Shown: positions 48,300 to 58,634 of the stretch, piece after piece
How positions within the stretch are numbered: position 1 is the stretch's first letter
Layout of the letters: the number at the start of each line of letters is the position of its first letter
Assembly: GCA_022579005.1 (NCBI GenBank)
Contig: MU401464.1
Coordinates: 127,337-191,336, forward strand
Source: Poronia punctata
Taxonomy: Eukaryota > Ascomycota > Sordariomycetes > Xylariales > Xylariaceae
Length of the DNA: 64,000 nucleotides
Reading direction: 5' to 3'
Made by a program: the position numbers and the translations under genes
Notes under the pieces: model-generated
Database searches by the model: none
What the model saw: the letters and a program-made list of their open reading frames with translations, nothing else
What the model was told of the DNA's origin: nothing

Positions 48300-51028
48300 A
48301 TGGCTTGGAATTCATATCACTCAAACGGCCCCTATGGCCATCCCTCAAATCAAGCTTTGAACCACAAGGTATCCGATATTTCGGAGAGCTCGGAAGGGCC
48401 TCTCCGCGGACGCGAGTCCCTTGTATCACTCCAGTCCTTCTACGACTCGCCGCCACAGTCAAATCCGCTACCTAGGGATCCTACGCAAGGCGGTCAAGAA
48501 TATGGCACCGGCACTAACGCCCGGGCCCGGGCCCGGGCTAGGATCGGGGACGGGGACGGGGACGAGAACGAGAACGAGACCGTAAAGGGAACGGGAACGG
48601 GAAAAGAGAAGGGCAGTTGGCCAACCCCTTTCATAACCGGAAATAGCGGGGCACGTTACCAACCACTCTCACCCGCATCGTCTGGTTTCGGTCGCTTTAA
48701 GAGTTTCCGGGCACGCGTACATGAGACGATACACGAGGATGAAAGTATAGACATGTCGCTGCTAGGCGCCGCCGCTCCCCCGGCCCAGTCGACACCATAC
48801 AGCCCGGTCGCGGCTGAAGAGCCTCCCGAGACCGTCTTTGATATGACATCTTTTGCCGGGCCGATGAGTATGCAAGACCAGGCCTTTCTCAAGTCCTTGC
48901 AGGAGCAGGAGGCCAACGGCAGGCTTACAGGCGGTCTGGGCCAAGGTGATCCGGCCAACACGACGATGACCGGGGAGCAGCTCATCTCTCGAAGAGCTTC
49001 CGTCAGGCGTAGCCTTACCCAGTCTTTGCCCCTCCCGCGACCGTCTTCTTCGGCCCCGGATTCGGACTGGAAAAGTCTAGGACAAGAAGAGGCCAACAAG
49101 CGAGGGGAGGTGATAGAGATCATCGTAGAGGAGCCCACAGAGGTCGATCTCGGTTCGATGATAGGTCCTAATACCATCGGGCCGGCCCATCGCCCTGTCG
49201 TGCAGACCAAGAAGGAGGTTTTCTATCCGCAACCCAACTGGAAACCAATCTCGATGACGTGGCCATACCTACTCTTCCTGATCCTCCTGTCTATCTTGCT
49301 GGCCATAGCGCAAGAACTCGTCTACCAGTCATCGAGAGGCCCAGAAGGCTTGTTCCACTTTAGCAGCGCCCAGGATCTCGACCCGGGCTTATATTTCGTC
49401 TTTAAGTTTGTGCCCACCATTATCACCGTCACGTTCGGCGTATTATGGCAGAACACAGACTTCGAGGTGAAGCGACTTGAAGCGTTTTATCAGATGTCCA
49501 AGGAAGGGGGCGCCTTAGCGGCCGAGTCGATCAACGTCGATTACCTCACATTGTTCAACTTTACGAGACCGTTGCTCGCGCTACGCCGAAAGCACTACGC
49601 CGTAGCTCTCTCGTCGGTGACGACGTTGCTCGCCGTCTCCTTGGTCCCCACGTTAGGTGCCGCTTCTCTCGTGCTCACTCACGAAAGGGGTACACGGGAG
49701 TCGGACCCGACGGCGCTAAAGATCATTACCGTAAGCGCCGTTCTATCGCGTCTGTTGACTGCGACGTTATTTGTAATAGCCGCTCTAGGATCTGTCCTCT
49801 TCTATCAACTAACAACTCGCCGCTCGGGACTGTTGGCCGATGTGAGAGGCATTGCTGGCTTGGCTTCGATGGCAGTGGTTAGTCACATTATGATGGACTT
49901 CAAGGACTTGGACACGGCTAGGCCCAAGGACATCCATCACAGGCTAAAGGTTCGACGATACAAGCTACGTAATTCGTCCCTGTTCTCGGAACATTCCATA
50001 ACTAGTAGCGCCCGCGAAGCGGATAAGTACAAGAACGCTCACTTGTCGGAGAATCCGCACCCTATCATGTTGAGAAAAGAGGGTTACATACCCTTTATCA
50101 TCGGCGTCATTGTCTTTCTCTCTCTCATACCCATTGTCCTCTTCACGCCAGCCAGCGTGCTTACGGAGAAGGCCCCATGGGCTATCACCGCATTCGCCGT
50201 CTGTATCAAGCTTAGCTGGGGCAGTCTCGATACGTCGGTGCGCATGATAGAGCCGTACTACATCCTAGCGCAGCGGCACGCGCCGGCCAAGACGCTGACG
50301 CTCGACTACACGGCCATGCCCTTTGCCGTCGTCGCCCTCCGCGCCCTCTTCAACCGACACTGGATCGTCTTCTTTGTTGGCTTCGGCACCGTCCTCGTCG
50401 AAGGTCTCACCATATTTTCCACCAGCCTGGCCCAGGTCGAGGGCAAGGACTTTCTCAGTCTCGCCAAAGACAGCAAGACGAATTTCCTGACCAAGGACCT
50501 CGGCAGCGGTTCCGAGACGGTCCGCTCCTTTATCGTCACTCTCGCCCTCACAGTCTTCATCCTCTTGTACATTTGTATCGTGGCCACGATCGTTTTCAGC
50601 CGTCGTCGTCACCCTTTCCTGCCCCGCCAGCCGAATACCATTGCTAGCGTACTGGCGTTTATGCATCAGGTTCGTCATGCCCGCCCTTTATCATATTTCG
50701 GTGCTCTCTTTTCCTCGTTGCGCAACCCCGCCCTTCTTCTTTCCCCGCATTTAGCTACTTGCCTTATCCTACCACTCCGAGAATAACTAACATGTGCGCT
50801 CAGAGCAAGATGCTGTACGACTTTGTCAACACAGCCAAATCGACCAACGCGGAAAAGCTCGACAAGCTCAACAAGCTCGGCAAGACGTACGGACTGGGCT
50901 GGTTCACGGGCCGCGACGGCCAGACGCACTGTGGCGTCGATGAGGAGGAGCTGACGGGCAATTATAAGCACGGCATCGATTACTCCCAGGGCAATCAGCC
51001 GTGGCGCACCGAGTGGCAGACCTTTTAA
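48300..51028 (+). CDS. DUF3433-domain polytopic membrane protein (two exons)
   Basis: Exons 48300-50669 and 50804-51028 (intron 134 nt, CTAAC branch site, CAG acceptor) give 864 aa. The N-terminal 300 residues are hydrophilic and disordered, with a low-complexity stretch at about 71-103 encoded by hexamer-like DNA repeats (Ala-Arg, Gly-Asp, Glu-Asn, Gly-Thr pairs). About eight hydrophobic segments follow, near residues 320-342, 361-380, 433-457, 475-505, 595-620, 626-645, 674-710 and 742-768. They are arranged as two similar halves, as expected for the duplicated DUF3433 unit. After the last helix comes a basic RRRH and a C-terminal soluble tail (KMLYDFVNTAKST, KTYGLGWFTGRDGQTHCGVD) supplied by exon 2; this tail is conserved in the family. 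Without the splice the protein would end 38 residues later in unrelated sequence. Biochemical function is unknown; a plasma or internal membrane location is inferred. Confidence 0.9.
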
Positions 51029-51853
51029 ACAACGAATGTGTGTATTGGCTACCGAACTAATTGTTTTTTTTTATTTTGATGTTCCTGTATTGTTGTTTCA
51101 AATCTCGATGTAACTTGGGAATTTTAGGTCTGTAGATAAAGGCTTGGGTAATGTATATATGATTATCATGAACGGAAGACTTTTCTTAGAGAATAGGTAA
51201 AGGTTTATGTTTGTCTGATTAGGTACTGGATGGGCATTTGGATTTTAGTATTGATGGATTTCACAAAGTGCATGCAATGTTGGGGTTATCATGATGAGTT
51301 TAGCGGGCACATACTTTACCTACTCGTCAGTATAGGTAGATAGATGGCATCTTCTGGGAAAGAAAAGAAAGAGATACCAGTATTAAATGAATGAACTTGA
51401 GCGTAACGTTGCTACTTCTTAACAACATCTAAACCGATATCGATAGATGTGTTATACTGTTCCAACCTCTGCCAAGCATCGCCATTATTGATGTATAAAA
51501 ATTCACTCAAGTGCCTACTAGGACCAGGATTAGGATCAAATGCCACACTACCTCGGGGGTAGGTATCATGCATGTAGGTACAGTATCTCGTCACATAGCA
51601 AACCCCGTCATTCATTCATCCAAGGTTGATGAAAAAAGAATATGCATATAAATTGAAAATGAAATGATATCAAAATACGGGGCCAACGATTTTTTATATA
51701 TACCTGCGAAAATGATCCGTATCGAACATGAATCGCCTCATCACTACTTACAAAAGTACAAATCATGAAAAAAAAAAAGGTTTTTGTTTTTGTTGCTCGC
51801 TCACATCACCATCCGGGAAATAACTTAAACAACAACAACAACAACAACATCAA
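51029..51853. other. Intergenic between convergent genes
   Basis: Contains the 3' untranslated regions of the DUF3433 gene (+) and isocitrate lyase (-). A perfect CAA-type trinucleotide run of about 23 bp lies at 51827-51849, immediately after the lyase stop codon on its strand. No gene is supported. Confidence 0.65.
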
Positions 51854-53699
51854 TCAGTGGAACTGATCCTCAGTGACGCCCTTGCCCATGGCGGCTGTGG
51901 AGCTGATACCGCCAGTGACCATCTTCTGGAGCTCGTCGACGTAAGTGGCGCCGCTCCACTTCTGGTGCTTGACGACGTCGACGCCGGAATCCATCTCGGG
52001 CTCCTGGACTAGCTCGCCATAGGCGCGCATGCCGACCTTGGCGTACGCCTGGGCGAAACGGTCGGCTGCCAGCGCCGTCGTGTGTAGGCCGGCGAGGGTG
52101 ATGAACTGCCAGCAGTAGCCCAGCCCGGCCAGGCGACGGATATAAGTCTCCTGCTCGTCGCGGGGCATCGCGGCCTTCCAGTTGAAGGAAGGCGAGAGGT
52201 TGTAAGCGAGCCTGCAGAACGAAAGAGAAAAAAAAAAAGTCAGCACATGTACCTATCATAGGTTGTCGGTTCGACGAGTCAACTTACTTCTGCTCCGGCC
52301 AGACAGCATGCACGCCGTCGGCGAACTCCTTGGCCTGGTTGTAGTCGGGGAGCTTGCTCTCCATCCAGATGGCATCGCAGTATGGTGCGTAGGCGATGGC
52401 ACGGTTGATGGCGCAATCACAGCCTCCCTTTAGTCGGTAGAATCCCTCGCGCGTGCGGGGCGCCTCCCAGTCGAAGTAGATGTCTGTGCCGAGGATGCCG
52501 CGCGCGATGGCACGCGCCTCCGAGTTGCTCTTGCCCTTGGCCTGCGAGATATACTGCTGGTACAGGGCCTTCCTGTCGCCCGTCACGGCTTGCGAAGCGG
52601 CGATGGCATCGGCCACGGCCTCATCGAATCGCTTGAGGTTGGCCTCCTTCATCCACGCGTCCTCGATGGCCTGTAGCTCCTCGCCAACCTTGCCGGCCTG
52701 TTCGGCAGCCAACATAAGGTCGTTCAGCGGTTGCAGGTTCGGGTTCGTGCAGCCAATGATAAAGGCATGGTCTCGGGGGTCGATGGTGGTCGTGATCAGA
52801 GTCGCAGCTTCGGCGTCTGTCCGGGCAATGGCGAGCAGGTCTGTTCCCATAATATCGGCCTGCGCACGGATCGCGACAAGACGGTTGATGTGTTCGCTGA
52901 TGGGCACCAAGACTTTGCCCGCCATGTGTCCGCACTTCTTCGTTCCCGGAGCCTGGTCTTCGATGTGAATGCCAGCAGCGCCGCTTTCTACGAAGAGCTT
53001 CGTGAGCTTCATCACCGCCGTGAGACCGCCGTGTCCCGTGTCAGCGTCGGCGATGAGCGGGCGGAGATAGTCGATATTGGCGAGTTTGGATCGCTCCGAT
53101 TTCGGTGTGCTGAGACGTTCCTGCCGTTGCTTGCGGTCGTGGAAGAGCTGTGCCATGAAGAGGTGCTTCACCTTGTTCGGGACCGTGGTCTTTTCTTCCG
53201 TGTTAGTCTTGCTCTCGGCGCGTTTCGTAGCTAGCAAACTTCGAGTTCACTCACATAGGGGTAGTCAGCTAGATCCGGGCCAGGCTCGTCAGACGAGGAG
53301 GCAGTAGACGATGACTGCCAGCCCGAGACGTAGACGGTGTCCAAGTACTTGGCCATCTGTGTAAGGGCCGTCGGCTCCAAGCAGCCATATGTGAAGCTGG
53401 CATCTCGGTTCTAAACAGGTCGTCAGTACCCCGAGCTAGTAACGTTTACCATGGTGAGGAGCCCTTACCTGGAATCTATGCTCAAGAATCTTCCACAGTT
53501 TCTTCGCCTGTGTATTGCTGGGATAGTCGATGGGCAAATGGCCACGCTTAGAGACAATCTGTTCGGCTGTGAAGGGCCGCTTGGTGTATCTCCATCTAGG
53601 GTCGCTCCACCACTTCTTTACAGCCTCGACCTCCTTTGTGAAGAGCTCGTCTTCCAAATTTGGGTCGATGGCTGTGTTGATCATATTATTCGACGCCAT
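51854..53699 (-). CDS. icl1: Isocitrate lyase (four exons)
   Basis: Splits isocitrate into succinate and glyoxylate, the first committed step of the glyoxylate shunt, needed for growth on acetate, ethanol or fatty acids. Exons on the minus strand: 53699-53469, 53410-53255, 53189-52288 and 52211-51854; introns of 59, 65 and 76 nt. Total is 548 aa, the usual fungal length. Landmarks: KKWWSDPRW near the N-terminus, [10 protein letters not shown] (about 175-184), catalytic KKCGH (213-217, Cys215), and C-terminal [17 protein letters not shown] and [18 protein letters not shown]. The protein ends in DQFH, so there is no obvious PTS1 peroxisomal signal. The start is the ATG at 53699, followed by a short disordered lead. 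Two SYGGRG words resembling CreA sites lie upstream (54130-54135 and 54310-54315), which would fit glucose repression, but such words are common by chance. Its upstream neighbour on the same strand is trehalase. Confidence 0.98.
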
Positions 53700-56152
53700 T
53701 GTGTCTGTCTATTGGGTCTGACGTATGCCTCTTAGTCTTATGAATGAAAAGAAAACCGAGGCGACTTCTACTCGGATCGCTGCAATATCCGCCTTACAGA
53801 CACTTGGACTCAAGATGTTGAAGAGGATAAGAGGACGGGAAAAGGGGACAGGCTGGGTATAGTGAGAATTGGTCTCAGGAGTCAGGACCTGGTGAAACTT
53901 TGAGAGAAATAATTGCAGAGCAAAAGTGGAAAAGACAAGAGGATCAAAAGCTCGGCTGCATGGCGTTGATATAACGCTGGTCATAACCGAAAAGACCAAG
54001 ATACTAGTCTAGCCACCCTTCAGATACTTACCGTTTCTCGCCGTCGCTCCAGTACAGCAGTACATGATTATCCACAGAAAGATGACCCGCTAGTCATGTA
54101 CGAGTACATGGGAGTTTATACTTGCTGTAGCGGGGGAGTCATTCGTAGCTCGGCGTTGATCGGTCAAGCGGCTACGTCAAGTTTACCAAGGGAAATCGGT
54201 ACTGGTACGTCTCGTTGCTCGTGACATTCACGCGCGGTCCTCGTACCGGTCGTGGTACTTGCCGAGACCCCATATAATACTTACCTACCTCCCGTCGCCC
54301 TTCTTTCTTCCGGGGGTGGACCAGTTCCCCAGTCACTCTGGAGTCTGCAGAGTACCTAGCCAGGAAGGCATGTGTAGACCATGTGGCCAGGCGCGAATTA
54401 AACTCATCAGAGGCTGACTTCAGCGGCACCTCTCGTGAAAAAAGAAGACGAGGCATAAAATGTTACTTGGCGGCTTGGCTTCTTCACTGACGGCCGAAAA
54501 GCTGGGCTCTCGGCTCAAGGGGAGTTCTTGGACGGTCTTGGTATCTGCGGTGGACTCGGGTGTGGTGTCGTTCTGGGCACGAGGAAAGCCGTGATTCGTC
54601 CAATTACCGAGCTAGAACGGGAAAGCGTCAAAGGAAGCAAACGCTCATCACAAGGCTATGAGGAGACCCTACTACCCTAGTCCCCAGCCGAGTTAGAGTG
54701 TGGATATTTTCTCCGCATTTTCCTGAATGTAGCCAATTGCTAGTCTAGATCCAATACAAGCCGGATCATGGGAATACTGGAGAGGGCACGATCATACACG
54801 GCTTATGACGCAGACGTCGTTCTCCTGGTATTGGTAGTTGCGGTAGATCAATCGGGCAGGTACTCTGGGTTCTGTCTGGGGTTTCTAGAGGCAAGTGCGT
54901 TCTAGACGTGATACCAAAGGTAAATGAACCATGTCCATCGTGAGTACTTTAAATTATCATCTAACGCAACTGCCAATATTGGAAGCAAGCAAGAATTGGC
55001 ATTCCTTGCCCAGACGGACAGAAGGCCAAGCAATTTTTAAGATCAATTGACCTAATAGGGACATGTTCTATATGTAAGCGCATATGTAATAATAAGAGTA
55101 GCCATCGAACTGGCCTTTTCTGCATGTGTACATTTCTATTCCATCTGGTCTGTCCCGGACTACATCTTTTGTGTGTACCTACTTGAAAATAATGAATCGC
55201 TAGTCAGGTTTCTTGATGGGCGTTCGTTCCCCCATGTGGTTGTACTTACCCCACTCCGTCTCATCAACAAGCATGTGAAAGATGGGAGAGCCGGACAGCA
55301 GAGTCGTCGAACCGTCAACAAGCCCCGGTCACTCCCGACCTATCATCTGAAAACCGCCCGTTACGCGGGCCTCGGCATAACGTCTAATGCCATAATAGCT
55401 GCTTGTAGCCCGTCGGTTTGACCATCACATGAATTCTAAGAATTTACAACCTTGTCACTCAGCCTTTAAATATTCGCCGGGTCTTACCCAAGGTAACATT
55501 AATACATTGTCTGACAAAATGCCCCGTAGTCTAAACATCCTTCATCTCAAAAACATGGGATTCTATGAACAGTATGACAGGACCCTCTATTGCATTCGTC
55601 GCGTTATCGCAGCATGACTCGCCAATATTTTCGCCTCTTGTCGATAGCGACGCGCCTTTTGCCATCCAGAATACTTTTACGTGTATCAAGGCGGTGAAGA
55701 GGCGTATCAAATAAAACTTGGACGCCAAGAAATATCCATATACCTCGCACCTATCAGTAAGTGACGTCTCTTTAGACAGGTTAGATGAATTACATTATAA
55801 AGGTAAACACACGTATATATGTTGTAAAGCTAGGTGCCATCCCCATCATCAGATTTCCTCTTCCTTTCCAATTCCTAGTTTCTAGGTTAGTGGTATGATG
55901 TATCAGTTTGTCACCAACTACTCGTATTGTATATCAACTCACAAAACGCATCACCCTTTTCCTTTTTTTAAGAAATAGTTTCCCTTCATCTAGTCTAGTC
56001 TACCTAGTCTAGTCAACCGCCAGACCGGCCAGTTGGAATATGTCATAAACGTCGTAATAGCCGTAAGCCACCCTTATTTTTTTTCTTTGGGTATACAGCC
56101 GCGGCACCCCTCGCAATGGTAGCGAACATGGTGACAAAAGTTACGGTCCACA
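53700..56152. other. Intergenic: icl1 promoter and treB 3' region
   Basis: About 2.45 kb without a recognisable gene. The part next to 53700 is the icl1 upstream region; the part next to 56152 holds the trehalase 3' untranslated region and a CTAGTCTAGTCTAC direct-repeat run (55990-56016). Open frames are short and without motifs. Confidence 0.6.
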
Positions 56153-58634
56153 TTATAGGAGCTCTTCCATCACTTTCTCCTCTCTTGCCCTCTGGGCCTT
56201 CTCGTATGTTTCATACGGGGTAAGGGTGCCGAGCGCTCTCTTCATCTCTGTGTTGATGAATTGGAGACCGTATACATAACTGGCATTGACCCAGCCAAAT
56301 CTGCGATAAAAAGTCAGAATTACAAGTCATCCGCGACGGAGAAAGGGGCTGTTCTTACCCTTCTTTAGCTACGCCCTTGAAGTCCAAACCCTGGTTTCCG
56401 TACTCGGCATCCACTCGGTGGGGGTCGACCGGACGCGTTACATCGTACTTCTCTACGACAACACCGTTGAAGTCGAAGAAGGCCTTAGTAATCATGAATA
56501 ACCACCGATACGCCAATCTCTGGGCCAAGTCCGCGTATCCATAACGATAAAGACCCGTCCAAGCGAGCATCTGCTGAGGAGCCCATCCATATGGGTAATC
56601 CCATTGTCGGTTGGGCCTTTCGAGGCTGACCTCGCCGCGCGACTTTTCCGTTCCCGAAAGGAGGCCTCCATATGCCTCAAACTTTGGCACCGCATTGTTT
56701 ACTACTCTTGCCGCCTTCTCGGGGTCTGGGACACCGGCCCACAGGGGCCAGAAGGTAGTACACGACTCGTAAGTACACTGCTCTTGCTTCACAGTGTCAT
56801 AATCAAAGTACATGCCTTGCTCTTCATTCCAGCAGTATCTGTGGATGGCGGCACGGCGTCGCTTCCAGCGGCGGTCCCAAATGGCCGATGTCTCGACCTG
56901 GTCCGGTTCCATTGTTCCGCCGCACCACTCGGCCGGAACTTTGAGTCGATCGCCAAAGACGTTGCGGATGGTGCGTGCTATGTCCATCTCGTACTTGTAC
57001 AGCAGGGAGTTCAAGTCAATGGTGGCGAGGTTCGCGCACACCTTTTCAAGTCGGTAAGATGTGTCGTGTCCAGACTCTCGTACGGCTCGGTCATGGAGGA
57101 AATACTCGTCAAGATCCGGTTCGGTGATTTTGCCGTAGTTATAAGCCTTGACGAAGTCTGCAAAGCCCATGTTGTACTTTTTGGCGTACGGCTCCAAGAT
57201 ATGGACGAAATGGGTTGCCTCGGTTTCCGGAGGTACTCCACGGCCGTCCGGTCTATACCTAGACAAGCCGGTCTTTGGGTCCAGACGTGGTTCGGACATC
57301 CACACGGTGTAATATTCCTTGATGGCCGCCAAAGTAGCTTCCTTGAGGAATTCCTTTGCACCTGGCTGGTGCTGGATCTTTTCGTACACCCGCAAGGCCA
57401 TATCTGTTAAGAAAGGCGGCTGCGATCTCGTCAGGTAGTAGGATCTGGTGGCATTTAGAATTTTACCGTAATGGCGAATACAGAAGCAGAAATTCTGGAC
57501 CATCGATTTTGCCAAATGGACCTTGTCGTTAACAAGAAGCCCCAGAGATTCCATATAGCTATCCCAGCCATAAAGCTCGTTAAATCGCCCGCCGGGCACG
57601 ACGAAAGGCACGCCCTTAAGTGTCTTCTCGCCCGTGGCTGGGTCGGTATAATCTTGCATAGCAACGGCTAGTAGGCCGGGACCGGGGTTATCGTTGAGAT
57701 CACGCACCACATCTGCTGTGATGACTTCAGGGAGCCACTGCACGTCGAGTCCGATATGCGGCCGTTCGCTTGCGAGTTTTGTATAATATTCATATTGCTC
57801 CGGTGCACCCCGTGGGACATATATACGTGGCCGAGGATTGGGCGTCCAGTCTTTGGCATCCTTAGCGGCGACTTCGATGCTCGAGGCATCGATCCGGCGA
57901 GTTAGACCCTCCCAAAATTGGGTTTTGATGAGTCTAGATAAGCGACTAACGGGATTTTCGTTGAGCCGACCAATGTCCAGAATAATACGTTTCCGTCCGT
58001 ACTCCTTAGCTAACGATAGCTCTTGTAGAAGATTGGAAAGCATATAGGTCCCTCGAATATCGAAGCGGTTGTGTCCGCCGGATGCGGCCGTTCGGAGTGA
58101 TAATACCTACATGTTTGTAAAACCTTCAGTCAGCACAGTATTCAAGAATTCGATGTTTAGTTTAACTCCCATCGTACCTTTGGACCGGCATCTTCAATGG
58201 TGATCTGCATGTTATCATCGGTATCTTCCTGGGCTCGAAGGCTCTCGATTGTGTGGTCGACATCGATTAGAAACTGGCGTGAGTGTGGTCTGCTGGCTTC
58301 ATCTAAATCGAGGTTCTGTATCAGTGACAATGCAACCTCTCGGCAGGCCAAGATTAAACTTACCATGGCTACCACGTCTATGTCTCCCCTGGAGTCCCAG
58401 ACGTTCTAACTCCCAAACAATACTATCCTAGATAGGCAGTCAGACACTGGTACCTCGTTTTATAGCTCGCAAGAGACATGCCTGTGTTTGTGTGCTATGA
58501 CGCTTATGATACCGATCCATGTGTCGCGCATCGGAGGCGTAATAGGTTTTGGCATCGTCGTAGATGTCCAGATCGTCGCTGGCAAAGCTCCCTTGCCGTT
58601 GCGCCCTGCTGGTGCTGGCAAGAAGATCCGACAT
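56153..58634 (-). CDS. treB: Neutral (cytosolic) trehalase (five exons)
   Basis: Hydrolyses trehalose to two glucose (GH37), for example at spore germination and after stress. Exons on the minus strand: 58634-58482, 58427-58364, 58302-58178, 58106-56359, 56300-56153; 745 aa, close to yeast Nth1 (751). Seen: PKA-type site RRGS (Ser71), Ca-binding [13 protein letters not shown] (98-110), signature 1 [14 protein letters not shown] (285-298), catalytic Asp462 (RESGHDTSY), signature 2 [10 protein letters not shown] (615-624), catalytic Glu666 (VEKYDVTR), and FGWVNASY near the end. Intron 1 (54 nt) has a GC donor (CAG/GCATGT). Intron 2 splits the phosphosite loop right after RRGSH. The usual DEARLNENP reads DIGRLNENP. 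The ATG at 58634 was chosen for length, though the frame is open and protein-like about 70 codons further upstream without an ATG. An AGGGG stress-element-like word lies at 58969-58973. Confidence 0.96.

Noticed and set aside
58157..58375. Separate 72-codon frame that looks like protein at the trehalase 5' end
   Set aside because: It joins an exon to intron sequence on both sides. Removing 58303-58363 and 58107-58177 restores the conserved trehalase sequence, so it is not a separate gene.
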